A stretch of 64,000 bases of DNA from the NCBI RefSeq assembly GCF_016900315.1, contig NZ_JACSNQ010000007.1, positions 1 to 64,000 of the forward strand, written 5' to 3'. Shown here in pieces: positions 44,959-52,343 of the stretch. The stretch comes from Olsenella profusa. Its GTDB lineage: Bacteria; Actinomycetota; Coriobacteriia; Coriobacteriales; Atopobiaceae. How positions within the stretch are numbered: position 1 is the first letter of the stretch; each line of letters begins with the position of its first letter. The position numbers and the translations under genes were made by a program. The notes beneath the pieces are model-generated. The model was not told the origin of the DNA. It made no database searches and saw nothing but the letters and a program-made list of their open reading frames with translations.

Positions 44959-45941
44959 TGCATGCCTCCCGTGGCCTCGTCCTCGCTCATCGTGTTGCCG
45001 TTCTCGTCGAGGACCAGGTTGCCGTTCTCGTCCACGAGGTCGCGCTGGCCGCCGATCTTGAGGTTCTCAAAGCGGCCGGCGATGAACTCGTCGTTGTAGT
45101 TGGTGTCCACCCACTCCTCGAAGGCGTTGGACGGCGGCACCCCGGCGTCGCGCGCGGCCTTGCGGTTGAAGCACACGAGCGTCATGGCCACGTCCGCCAC
45201 CAGGTAGACCGCCACGAGCGTCACGAAGATCGCCTGGCGGCGCGTGGTGGGCATCCCGATGGTGTAGAGCAGCCGCGGCATGACCAGCTTGCACCATGCG
45301 AGCCCCAGAAGGCCCCAGAACAGCAGGAAGCGCCAGGCCACCCACTGCGTGATGTGGTCGGGCAGATGCAGGTAGGTCCAGGACTCGGCGTCGAAGAAGG
45401 TGGACATGGACCAGCCGGCCAGCTGCTCGAGCAGCCCTCCCACCACGGCCGACACCAGGAAGACCTGCCAGGCCCTGGCGCCCTTGCGGCGCAGCAGGAA
45501 GCTCATGAGCGTCAGCAGCACCGCGCCGAGGCCGTAGAGCGGCGAGAAGGGCCCCCAGACCAGGCCCACGCGGCTCTCCGTGAGGCCGGCCGAGACGAGC
45601 ATCCAGACCTCCTCGATGAGCAGCCCCGCCATGGAGCCCACGAAGAAGATGATCACGAGCTGGTACCAGGAGAGGTGCAGGTGGTCGAGGTACTCCTCCA
45701 CCGCCTCGCCCGAGGCGCGCCAGCGGGCGAAGAGCCGTCCCAGGCCGCGCTCGCGCTCGGCACGGGCCAGCTCTCGCTCCAGGACGTCCTCGGACTCCTC
45801 CATCGCCGTCTCGGCGCGCTTGACGTCGTCCTGGTCAAGCTGGTCCCCGTGGGAGAGCCAGTCCCAGAAGAACATCACCACGCGCACGAAGCCCTGGACC
45901 ACCAGGAAGAGGAAGACCACGAAGATGAGCGAGAGAAACAT
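44955..45941 (-). CDS. Putative ABC-transporter permease (CmpB-type) membrane protein
   Basis: A 328-aa protein. One N-terminal membrane segment (MFLSLIFVVFLFLVVQGFVRV), a charged, possibly coiled segment (residues 35-85), and then about five segments including FVGSMAGLLIEEVWMLV, GPFSPLYGLGAVLLTLMSFLL and TQWVAWRFLLFWGLLGLAW, matching the CmpB-type family (GPxxPlYG is its signature). The C-terminal tail repeats VDENGNLVLDENGN. Function in this family is not established. First gene of the transcript leading to iscS and mnmA. Confidence 0.75.
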   Translation of the reverse strand: MFLSLIFVVFLFLVVQGFVRVVMFFWDWLSHGDQLDQDDVKRAETAMEESEDVLERELARAERERGLGRLFARWRASGEAVEEYLDHLHLSWYQLVIIFFVGSMAGLLIEEVWMLVSAGLTESRVGLVWGPFSPLYGLGAVLLTLMSFLLRRKGARAWQVFLVSAVVGGLLEQLAGWSMSTFFDAESWTYLHLPDHITQWVAWRFLLFWGLLGLAWCKLVMPRLLYTIGMPTTRRQAIFVTLVAVYLVADVAMTLVCFNRKAARDAGVPPSNAFEEWVDTNYNDEFIAGRFENLKIGGQRDLVDENGNLVLDENGNTMSEDEATGGMQ

Positions 45942-45992
45942 TCGCCAAAGCTCCTAGCAGACGACTCCCATGCGTCCGATCCCGAGGATAGC

Positions 45993-46020
45993 AAAAGGGG
46001 CCGGTCAGCTGACCGGCCCC
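45993..46020 (-). terminator. Terminator of the first tRNA-Gly
   Basis: Arms GGGGCCGGTC and GACCGGCCCC (45997-46020, loop AGCT) followed by TTTT on the minus strand. Confidence 0.85.
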
Positions 46021-46030
46021 AGAAGGCTCA

Positions 46031-46106
46031 TGGAGCGGGCTACGGGGTTCGAACCCGCGACCTCCACCTTGGCAAGGTGGCGCGCTACCAACTGCGCTAA
46101 GCCCGC
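46031..46106 (-). tRNA. tRNA-Gly (GCC), first copy
   Basis: Minus-strand cloverleaf with acceptor GCGGGCT/AGCCCGC, anticodon stem-loop CACCTTGCCAAGGTG (anticodon GCC), T-loop CGGGTTCGAACCCCG and encoded CCA. Sequence identical to the copy at 46890-46965. Confidence 0.95.
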
Positions 46107-46119
46107 GACGCGAGAGGTA

Positions 46120-46148
46120 ATACTACGGCAAGCCCCGACGGATTGCAA
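46120..46148 (-). promoter_or_regulatory. Promoter of the first tRNA-Gly
   Basis: On the minus strand TTGCAA (46143-46148) and TAGTAT (46120-46125) with a 17-base spacer, 14 bases before the tRNA. Confidence 0.7.
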
Positions 46149-46280
46149 GCGGAAATTTTCGCGGGAGGTGATTTGGTGCGGGCGGGTGTGCCGGTTCGTC
46201 CCCCGTTTCGCCCGTCCTTCTCGGCCCTCCGGAGAGCTTGTGCGCTGGAGGTCGCTGCGTCTTAGCGCCCTGGTCCATCC

Positions 46281-46570
46281 GGTCGTTAAGAATTGCCGTG
46301 CCTTCGAACTGGGGCCGCGCCGGCCGTTAGGAAACGCCGTACGTTAGCGCGCCAGCGCCCCTCGTCCGTTAGAAATCGCCGCACCTTAGTGCGCCGGAAC
46401 GCCCAACCGTTAGGAATCGCCGCACCTTAGTGCGTCGTGGGCAAAAGATGCGGCCGTTCCTAACCGAACGGGACCACGGCGACACAAGATGCGCCGGTTC
46501 CTAACGGCGGGGGCGGAACGCGTCATAGACGCCAACCTGGGAGCCATCCTGCGCCAGTCCATAACGGCGG
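46281..46570. repeat. CGTTAGGAAYCGCC repeat array at 41-42 bp steps
   Basis: The gap 46149-46742 has no credible gene. The element CGTTAGGAATCGCCGCACC (or near variants) starts at 46284, 46325, 46367 and 46408 on the plus strand. Reverse copies follow, marked by TAAC at 46461 and 46502 and a degraded one at 46562. Steps are 41, 42 and 41 bases, and 41 between the first two reverse copies. Each unit ends in a small hairpin (CCGCACCTTAGTGCG). GAGAAGRAC motifs sit outside the array at 46214, 46604, 46664 and 46696. Confidence 0.85.
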
Positions 46571-46742
46571 GCGGAATGCTGAGGGGCAGAAGCTTCACAG
46601 GACGAGAAGGACCACGAGGACGAGGCGTCGCGGAACGAAATCACGGCGTGCCGAGAGCGGGGCGAGAAGAACCACGGGCCGGAACACCACAAGCCGAGAA
46701 GAACCCGCGACCGCAACCCGGCGCGCCCACAGTCCGCGCACG

Positions 46743-46767
46743 AAAAAGGGCGCCCATCAGGGCGCCC
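46743..46767 (-). terminator. Terminator of tRNA-Cys
   Basis: Arms GGGCGCCC (46748-46755) and GGGCGCCC (46760-46767) with a 4-base loop, followed by TTTTT on the minus strand. Confidence 0.85.
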
Positions 46768-46776
46768 ATCTGGTCT

Positions 46777-46850
46777 TGGAGGCGAAGCCCGGATTCGAAC
46801 CGGGGGTCAGGGCTTTGCAGGCCCGTGCCTTACCACTTGGCCACTTCGCC
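46777..46850 (-). tRNA. tRNA-Cys (GCA)
   Basis: Minus-strand cloverleaf with acceptor GGCGAAG/CTTCGCC, anticodon stem-loop GGGCCTGCAAAGCCC (anticodon GCA), T-arm CCGGTTCGAATCCGG and encoded CCA. It lies between two identical tRNA-Gly genes. Confidence 0.95.
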
Positions 46851-46854
46851 GTAT

Positions 46855-46880
46855 GAAAAAGGCCGAACGAGTCCGGCCTG
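46855..46880 (-). terminator. Terminator or processing hairpin between tRNA-Gly and tRNA-Cys
   Basis: Arms AGGCCG and CGGCCT (46860-46865 and 46874-46879) followed by TTTTT on the minus strand. It ends the second tRNA-Gly transcript unless read through into tRNA-Cys, for which I saw no separate promoter. Confidence 0.7.
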
Positions 46881-46889
46881 GAGCTCACA

Positions 46890-46965
46890 TGGAGCGGGCT
46901 ACGGGGTTCGAACCCGCGACCTCCACCTTGGCAAGGTGGCGCGCTACCAACTGCGCTAAGCCCGC
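46890..46965 (-). tRNA. tRNA-Gly (GCC), second copy
   Basis: Identical in sequence to the copy at 46031-46106, including the encoded CCA. Confidence 0.95.
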
Positions 46966-46977
46966 ACGAGCAGGAAT

Positions 46978-47006
46978 ACTATACGGGCCGCGGCGCCCGC
47001 GCGCAA
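46978..47006 (-). promoter_or_regulatory. Promoter of the tRNA-Gly/tRNA-Cys unit
   Basis: On the minus strand TTGCGC (47001-47006) and TATAGT (46978-46983) with a 17-base spacer, 12 bases before the tRNA. Confidence 0.75.
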
Positions 47007-47065
47007 GCAGAATCTGACAGAAAGGTGAAGAACCTGTGAAGGCCCAGCTCTGCGGGGGCCGCAAG

Positions 47066-47842
47066 CTAGGCTGGAACGTCCTCCGCGCCTTCCCCCGCCG
47101 AGGCGTCCGCGTGGTCGAAGAGCTTGACGAGACGCACCACCGTGCCCTCGCCCGTGCTCTTGTGCGCGATGGTCACCGAGTCCGTGAGCAGCCGCATGAG
47201 CCGGATGCCGCGCCCGCGCTCGGCGCACGGCCCCGCCTCGGGGGGCTCCTCGTCGTCGGCGAGCTCGTAGCCGCATCCGCAGTCCGCCACGTCGATGGTC
47301 ACCCGGTCCGGGTAGGCCGCCACCGTGGCGAGCACCCCTCCCCCGCAGGTGTGGTCCACCGCGTTGCCCAGCGCCTCGCCCGAGGCCAGCTTGAGGTCAA
47401 AGACCTCGTCCGGCGAGAAGGGCAGCGAGGAGAGCAGCCGCCCCATGCGGTCGCGCGCCTCGGAGAGCGCCGCGGCGTCCACGCGAAAGGTGGTGCGCCA
47501 GCGCGGCAGCACCGAGGGGTCGAGCGCGCTCACGGACCGGCGCGCGCCCGCGCGGACGACCGGCATGTAGTCGAGCACCCTCATGCGCCTGAGAGCCTGG
47601 TAGACCTGGGCGGAGACGTTGGTGAGCGAGAGCAGCCCGCCCATGCGGCGCATGCGCCTGAGCTCGGTGAGGATGAGCCCCATGCCGGCGGAGTCCACGT
47701 GCGTGGCCTCGGCCATGTTCACGAAGACGCGCCGGCAGCCGCCCGCCAGGAGGCGGTCAATCTGGCGTCGCACGGAGGGGACCGTCGTCACGTCGAGGTC
47801 CCCGTCCACCACCACGAAGGCTATGTTGACGGAGTCGGACAT
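47066..47842 (-). CDS. Fused STAS (anti-anti-sigma) and RsbW-like kinase protein
   Basis: About 258 aa joining two proteins that are normally antagonists. Residues 1-110 form a STAS domain (FVVVDGDLDVTTVPSVRRQID, VDSAGMGLILTELRRMRR with the phosphorylatable Ser in VDSAG). Residues 130-250 form a GHKL ATPase of the RsbW type (FSPDEVFDLKLASGEALGNAVDHTC is the N box, VADCGCGYEL the G1 box, GRGIRLMRLLTD the G2 box). It follows the PP2C phosphatase gene in the same direction, so the pair forms a partner-switching module. The ATG at 47842 is used; a TTG at 47860 is possible. No sigma factor gene is nearby. Confidence 0.88.
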   Translation of the reverse strand: MSDSVNIAFVVVDGDLDVTTVPSVRRQIDRLLAGGCRRVFVNMAEATHVDSAGMGLILTELRRMRRMGGLLSLTNVSAQVYQALRRMRVLDYMPVVRAGARRSVSALDPSVLPRWRTTFRVDAAALSEARDRMGRLLSSLPFSPDEVFDLKLASGEALGNAVDHTCGGGVLATVAAYPDRVTIDVADCGCGYELADDEEPPEAGPCAERGRGIRLMRLLTDSVTIAHKSTGEGTVVRLVKLFDHADASAGEGAEDVPA

Positions 47843-47872
47843 GCCGTTGTTATTCCCCAAAAGGGGCGCTGC

Positions 47873-50182
47873 CTAACCCTGCGCGCCGTCCTTCTCGCCA
47901 GGTGCGTCGTCCTTCTCGCCGGGCGCGCCGCCCTGCACGGCAGGCGCGCCGTCCCACTCGCCGAGCTCGTCGAAGCGCAGGGCCACCATGGCCACGTCGT
48001 CCTCAAGGTTGCGCCCCGTGAAGGCGTCGAGGGTGGCCAGCAGGCGCTCCACGAAGCCGTCGAAGGGCTTGTCGCCCTCGGACTCGCGCATCACCATGTC
48101 CCGCAGGCCCTCCTCGCCGAAGAAGGCGCCGGAGGGGTCGCGCGCCTCGGTGGTGCCATCGGTGTAGAGCAAAAGCACGTCGCCGGGCTCCAGGCTCACG
48201 AGACCGTCCTGGTAGTTGATGTCGTGGAAGGCGCCCACCACGCCCGACTGCACGTCCAGGATGGAGATCTCGTCGGCGCCGGGGCCGATAAGGATCGCGG
48301 GCGGGTGGCCGGCCGAGCAGTAGCGAATCGTGGCCGCCTCGAGGTCGACGATCCCCACGAAGAGCGTCGCGAAGGTCTCAAGGCGCGAGAAGCCCAGGAG
48401 GAACTCGTTGAGCGAGCGCACCATGCGCGCCGGGGAGAGCCCCTCCCACGCGTAGGCGCCGAGCGCGGTCTTGACGGCCGCGGAGACCGATGCCGCCTCC
48501 ACGCCCTTGCCGGAGACGTCGCCCATGATGACGCAGGCGCGCCGGTCCGGCAGGCGGATGAGGTCGTAGAAGTCCCCGCCCACCGAGGCTGCCTTGGTGG
48601 CCGAGGAGTAGACCGCCTGGGCGGTGATGCCGTCGACGCGCTGGAGCTCGTTTCTCATGCCGGTCTGGAGGGCCTGGGAGATGCGCTTGTCCTGCTCGCG
48701 CGCCTCCTCGCCCCGGGCGATGTCGTGCACGTCGCCGGCGAGCACCTGGAGGAAGTCGAGCTCGATGTCGTCGAGCGGCTCGGCACCGTCCGGGCGCAGC
48801 ACCATGAAGCAGCGCCGGTGCTCGGAGAGCTCGCCGAGGTCCACGAGGGCGCCCACGCAGGGCTCGCCGAGGCCCCGCAGCGCCGAGAAGAGCGGCGTGT
48901 CAGGCTGGATCGCTACCACGGCCACCCCGTCGCGGCGGCGGTCCCCCACGAGCTCGTCGACGCTCACCGGCAGCTCGCGCGCGCCCGTGAGCGGCAGCTC
49001 GGCCACCGCGAGGTGCTGGTGCTCGTTGGTATGCACGCGCACGAGGGCCGCCTCGAGCTCGTCGGCGGCCTCGGCGAACACCTCGTCGATGCTCTCGAGC
49101 GTGCCGGCGCCCTCGCGCGTGGCGGAGGTGAGCAGCTCCTCGCGGAGCTCGGTGGCAAGCGTGTCGAGCCGGCTCGCGCGCTGGGCGCGCAGCGTGGTGA
49201 AGGCGCCGGCGAGCTGCACGGAGAGGTAGTGGGCCACGGAGTCGAGCAGGCCCGCCTCCTCCTTGAGGATGGGGTGCACGCGCCGCCAGCCCACCTCGAT
49301 GATCGCGATCACGTGCCCGCCGAACCACACCGGCACGGAGACGAAGCTCGTGAACGGCGGCAGCATGTCGGAGCGCATCTTGAGGACCTCGTGGGTGTCC
49401 TCGTTGACCACCTCGCGCGTGGTGAGGCGCCCCTGGCGCAGCGCGCCGCTCGAGGGAGCGCACACCCGCAGGCGCACGGCATGCCCCTCGCGGATGGCAA
49501 GGCGCTCCACGCTGCGCCCGGAGGGCATGAAGCGCGCGACCTTCTCGCCGGCAAGGCCGCTCGAGATGCCGCGCAGGTGAAAGCCGTCCGTCTCCGCAAG
49601 GTAGACGATCGTGCCGTCGGCCTCCATCGTGTCGGTGACCTCCTCGAGTACGCGCTCGAAGAGGGCAGAGACGTCCGTGGAGTCGAGCGTGTCCAGGACG
49701 ATGTTGAGCGTGCCGGCAAGGCGGTGGTTTGCGCGGCGCAGGTCCTCGAGCACGCGGGCGCCCTCGCGGTCAACGAGCGCGTCGTCGCTGTAGTGGCGCG
49801 CCACGAGCAGGTAGGTCTCGCCGGGGGCCTGGACGGTCTCGCAGCGCACCCTCACGCGCACGGAGCGGCCTGACGCGCCGCGACAGGACACGAGCGAGGC
49901 CGTGCCGTCCACGGGAAACGGGAGCGCCCGAGCCTCGAAGGGACCGTGCGCCGCCGTCTCGTCGCCAGAGGCCGGAAACACCAGGCGGACGTCGGTGCCC
50001 ACCAGGCCGCCCGGGGCGTCGAAGAGCTCGGACGCCTCGTCGTTTGCGAGGAGCACCCTGCCCGCCCCGTCAAAGACGAGCACCGCCTCGCAGGTGAGCT
50101 GCAGGAGGCGCGAGAGCGTCCCGACGAGGCTCCCCTCGCCGATGCCCTCGACGCGCCGCGTGGAAAGTCCCGCCTTCGCCAT
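47873..50182 (-). CDS. RsbU-type PP2C serine phosphatase with PAS and GAF sensor domains
   Basis: A 769-aa sensor phosphatase. Residues about 20-125: PAS-like (TCEAVLVFDGAGRVLLANDEASELF). About 155-330: GAF-like (ALFERVLEEVTDTMEADGTIVYLAETDG, PPFTSFVSVPVWFGGHVIAIIEV). About 340-510: a second GAF-like region. About 530-740: PP2C/SpoIIE domain with VGGDFYDLIRLPDRRACVIMGDVSGKG, YCSAGHPPAILI, LLLYTDGTTEARD and EDDVAMVALRFD, keeping the metal-binding Asp residues. It probably dephosphorylates the STAS domain encoded next. The last ~20 residues (GEKDDAPGEKDGAQG) come from two GAGAAGGAC repeats. No membrane segment: cytoplasmic. Confidence 0.9.
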   Translation of the reverse strand: MAKAGLSTRRVEGIGEGSLVGTLSRLLQLTCEAVLVFDGAGRVLLANDEASELFDAPGGLVGTDVRLVFPASGDETAAHGPFEARALPFPVDGTASLVSCRGASGRSVRVRVRCETVQAPGETYLLVARHYSDDALVDREGARVLEDLRRANHRLAGTLNIVLDTLDSTDVSALFERVLEEVTDTMEADGTIVYLAETDGFHLRGISSGLAGEKVARFMPSGRSVERLAIREGHAVRLRVCAPSSGALRQGRLTTREVVNEDTHEVLKMRSDMLPPFTSFVSVPVWFGGHVIAIIEVGWRRVHPILKEEAGLLDSVAHYLSVQLAGAFTTLRAQRASRLDTLATELREELLTSATREGAGTLESIDEVFAEAADELEAALVRVHTNEHQHLAVAELPLTGARELPVSVDELVGDRRRDGVAVVAIQPDTPLFSALRGLGEPCVGALVDLGELSEHRRCFMVLRPDGAEPLDDIELDFLQVLAGDVHDIARGEEAREQDKRISQALQTGMRNELQRVDGITAQAVYSSATKAASVGGDFYDLIRLPDRRACVIMGDVSGKGVEAASVSAAVKTALGAYAWEGLSPARMVRSLNEFLLGFSRLETFATLFVGIVDLEAATIRYCSAGHPPAILIGPGADEISILDVQSGVVGAFHDINYQDGLVSLEPGDVLLLYTDGTTEARDPSGAFFGEEGLRDMVMRESEGDKPFDGFVERLLATLDAFTGRNLEDDVAMVALRFDELGEWDGAPAVQGGAPGEKDDAPGEKDGAQG

Positions 50183-50244
50183 CTCTCCCCCGTCCGTACG
50201 TGCCCTACGCGCAGAAGCGTAGCACGACGAAGCCGTGCGGGGCC

Positions 50245-50676
50245 CTACTCCTCCTCGTCCGGCACGTAGAGCTCCGCGGCGTCCAGAAAGACGAGTCCGG
50301 TCTGGGCGAGCTTCACGGCGAGGGGCTCGCCGGAGACCTTGATGAGGTCGACCACACGGCTCCCGAGCGAGCAGCAGTAGGCGTACTCCACGTTGAGGTC
50401 GTAGGAGGCAAGGCGCTCGAGCAGCGCCCCGAAGGCGCCGGGGACGTTCTCCACCTCCACCGCGGCCAGCCTGCTCGTGATGGCGGCGTAGCCCCTCTCG
50501 GCAAGGCGGGCGCAGGCCGTGCGCGGCTGGTCGCAGATGATGCGGACGATGGAGAAGTCGCTCGTGTCGGCAACCATGAACGCGTGGATCTGGAGGCCCC
50601 ACTCGCCGAGCAGGCGACACATCTGGGCAAGGCTGCCGGGACGGTTTGGCAGGCTGACGCTGAGCTGGTCAATCAT
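50245..50676 (-). CDS. Tandem ACT-domain protein
   Basis: A 143-aa protein made of two ACT folds: MIDQLSVSLPNRPGSLAQMCRLLGEWGLQIHAFMVADT (residues 1-38) and the second from about residue 70 (VEVENVPGAFGALLERLASYDLNVEYAYCC). Stand-alone tandem ACT proteins bind amino acids and are thought to act as regulators. I chose the ATG at 50676; longer starts overlap the tRNA-Leu terminator. Ligand unknown. Confidence 0.85.
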   Translation of the reverse strand: MIDQLSVSLPNRPGSLAQMCRLLGEWGLQIHAFMVADTSDFSIVRIICDQPRTACARLAERGYAAITSRLAAVEVENVPGAFGALLERLASYDLNVEYAYCCSLGSRVVDLIKVSGEPLAVKLAQTGLVFLDAAELYVPDEEE

Positions 50677-50787
50677 GGCGCGCTCCTCTCCAAGATAGCC
50701 GTTGAGCGCATCATAGGACGCGGAGGCACCCGTCTTCAGCCACGAGCCCGCACGCGAAACCGTCCAGTGACGGTTCGTAACATAAAA

Positions 50788-50811
50788 GCGGGCCTCCCTA
50801 GGGAGGCCCGC
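50788..50811 (-). terminator. Terminator of tRNA-Leu
   Basis: Perfect arms GCGGGCCTCCC and GGGAGGCCCGC with loop TA, followed by TTTTA on the minus strand. Confidence 0.85.
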
Positions 50812-50820
50812 GAACCCTCG

Positions 50821-50911
50821 TGGTGTCGGAGGCGGGACTTGAACCCGCACGACCTTTTAGTCAGTCACTAGCACCTCAAGCTAGCGCGTCTGCCAATTCC
50901 GCCACTCCGAC
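50821..50911 (-). tRNA. tRNA-Leu (GAG)
   Basis: A class II tRNA with long variable arm: acceptor GTCGGAG/CTCCGAC, anticodon stem-loop GCTAGCTTGAGGTGCTAGT (anticodon GAG), variable arm GACTGACTAAAAGGTC, T-arm CGGGTTCAAGTCCCG and encoded ACCA. Confidence 0.93.
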
Positions 50912-50938
50912 TTGTCACTGCGCTTTCGCGCAAGGGAT

Positions 50939-50967
50939 AGTATGCACCAGACCCCATCTCCGCGCAA
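50939..50967 (-). promoter_or_regulatory. Promoter of tRNA-Leu
   Basis: On the minus strand TTGCGC (50962-50967) and CATACT (50939-50944) with 17 bases between. The same TTGCGC element precedes two other tRNA genes here. The region 50968-51130 has no gene and one GTTCTTCTC motif at 51074-51082. Confidence 0.6.
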
Positions 50968-51131
50968 GCCCCAATTTTGGATTTTTTCGCCGCGGGAGGG
51001 GCGCCGCACGAGGGAGGCGCGCCGCGGGAGGGACGCCCAAGGCGCGGACGGAAGCGCTGGCCGGCGGCGCGAGGTTCTTCTCGCCGGGTCTGCCGCACAC
51101 TTGGCCGGGAGGGGCCAGGGGTGCTTGGCAC

Positions 51132-51162
51132 AAAAAGAAGGAGGCCCCACCTGGGACCTCCC
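51132..51162 (-). terminator. Terminator after secG
   Basis: Imperfect arms GGAGGTCCC and GGGGCCTCC (51140-51161) followed by TTCTTTTT on the minus strand. Confidence 0.75.
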
Positions 51163-51197
51163 CCGAGTCAAGTCAATGCGCTTGCCGTGCGACGGGG

Positions 51198-51449
51198 CTA
51201 GCCGATCGTGCCCGTCGGGAAGGTGAGGGCCATCACGATGACGCAGACGATGAAAATCGTGGTGGTGATGACCGTGAGGCGGTTGAGGTTCTTCTCGAGC
51301 ACGCCCGAGCCGGTGCCGGAGTTGTAGATCGACGAGGCAATCATGTCCGAGACGCCGGTGCCCTTGCCGGAGTGCATGAGGACGAGGGCGACCGTCAGCA
51401 GGCCGGACAGGACAAGAAGAACAACGAGGATGATGTTGAGGACGTTCAC
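51198..51449 (-). CDS. secG: Preprotein translocase subunit SecG
   Basis: An 83-aa protein with two membrane helices (VLNIILVVLLVLSGLLTVALVL and LTVITTTIFIVCVIVMAL) around the conserved loop MHSGKGTGVSDM. Starts at GTG 51449 with SD GGAGTG. Placed after the gap-pgk-tpiA genes, an order seen in many Gram-positive bacteria. Stabilises SecYEG during export. The codons for LEKNL contain a GTTCTTCTC motif (51288-51296). Confidence 0.95.
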   Translation of the reverse strand: MNVLNIILVVLLVLSGLLTVALVLMHSGKGTGVSDMIASSIYNSGTGSGVLEKNLNRLTVITTTIFIVCVIVMALTFPTGTIG

Positions 51450-51496
51450 GTAACACTCCTTAGGGGGCAGATGCAGTCCAGTCTGCAATGGTAACA

Positions 51497-51526
51497 CAAA
51501 GGGACCCGAGCACCTGCCCGGGTCCC
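51497..51526 (-). terminator. Terminator between tpiA and secG
   Basis: Arms GGGACCCGGGC and GCTCGGGTCCC (51501-51526) followed by TTTGT on the minus strand. It may be leaky, since secG follows 47 bases later. A GAGAAGAAC motif lies at 51544-51552. Confidence 0.75.
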
Positions 51527-51575
51527 AGAACACATAATCTGGCGAGAAGAACGTCAGGCCCTGAGGGTCTGTCGC

Positions 51576-52343
51576 CTACGCCATGGCGCTCTTGACCATA
51601 GCCGCGAAGCTGTCGGCCTTGAGCGAGGCGCCGCCGACGAGGGCGCCGTCGACGTCCTCCTTCTCCAGGAAGCCGGCGATGTTCTCCGGCTTGGCGGAGC
51701 CGCCGTAGAGGACGCGGATGCCGGCCGCGGTCTCCTCGCCGAAGATCTCGGCAAGGGTCTTGCGGATGGCGCCGCAGACCTCCTGGGCGTCGTCGGCCGT
51801 GGCGGTCTTGCCGGTGCCGATGGCCCAGATGGGCTCGTAGGCGACCACGTACTTGGACGGGTCGGTGATCTCGAGGCCCTCGGTGTCCTTCTTGATCTGG
51901 TCGACGACGAACTCGACGTGCTTGCCGGCCTCGCGGACCTCAAGGGACTCGCCGCAGCAGCTGATCGGCACGATGCCGTGAGCCATGAGGGCCTTGGCCT
52001 TCTTGTTCACGTCCTCGTCCGTCTCGTGGAAGTAGTCGCGGCGCTCGGAGTGGCCGATGATGCAGTAGGTGGCGCCCACGGCCTCGAGCATGCTGGGGGC
52101 CGTCTCGCCGGTGTAGGCGCCGGACTCCTCCCAGTAGACGTTCTGCGCGCCGAGCGCGTACGGGGCGCTCGTCTGCTCGATGACCTCGGAGACGCCCTTG
52201 AGGTCGACGGCGGGCGGGCAGACGACGACGTCGACGTCGCCGGTGCCGTCCTTGAGCTCGTCGGCAAGGCCCTGGGCGAGGACGACGCCCTCGCTGTAGG
52301 TCTTGTTCATCTTCCAGTTGCCAGCGATCATCCTCTTACGCAT
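51576..52343 (-). CDS. tpiA: Triosephosphate isomerase
   Basis: A 255-aa TIM barrel: AGNWKMNKT (catalytic Lys near residue 11), IIGHSERRDYFHETDEDVNKK (catalytic His), AYEPIWAIGTGKTA (catalytic Glu) and RVLYGGSAKPENI (phosphate loop). Its start overlaps the pgk stop by 8 bases, so the two are translated together. Glycolysis, cytoplasmic. Confidence 0.98.
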   Translation of the reverse strand: MRKRMIAGNWKMNKTYSEGVVLAQGLADELKDGTGDVDVVVCPPAVDLKGVSEVIEQTSAPYALGAQNVYWEESGAYTGETAPSMLEAVGATYCIIGHSERRDYFHETDEDVNKKAKALMAHGIVPISCCGESLEVREAGKHVEFVVDQIKKDTEGLEITDPSKYVVAYEPIWAIGTGKTATADDAQEVCGAIRKTLAEIFGEETAAGIRVLYGGSAKPENIAGFLEKEDVDGALVGGASLKADSFAAMVKSAMA

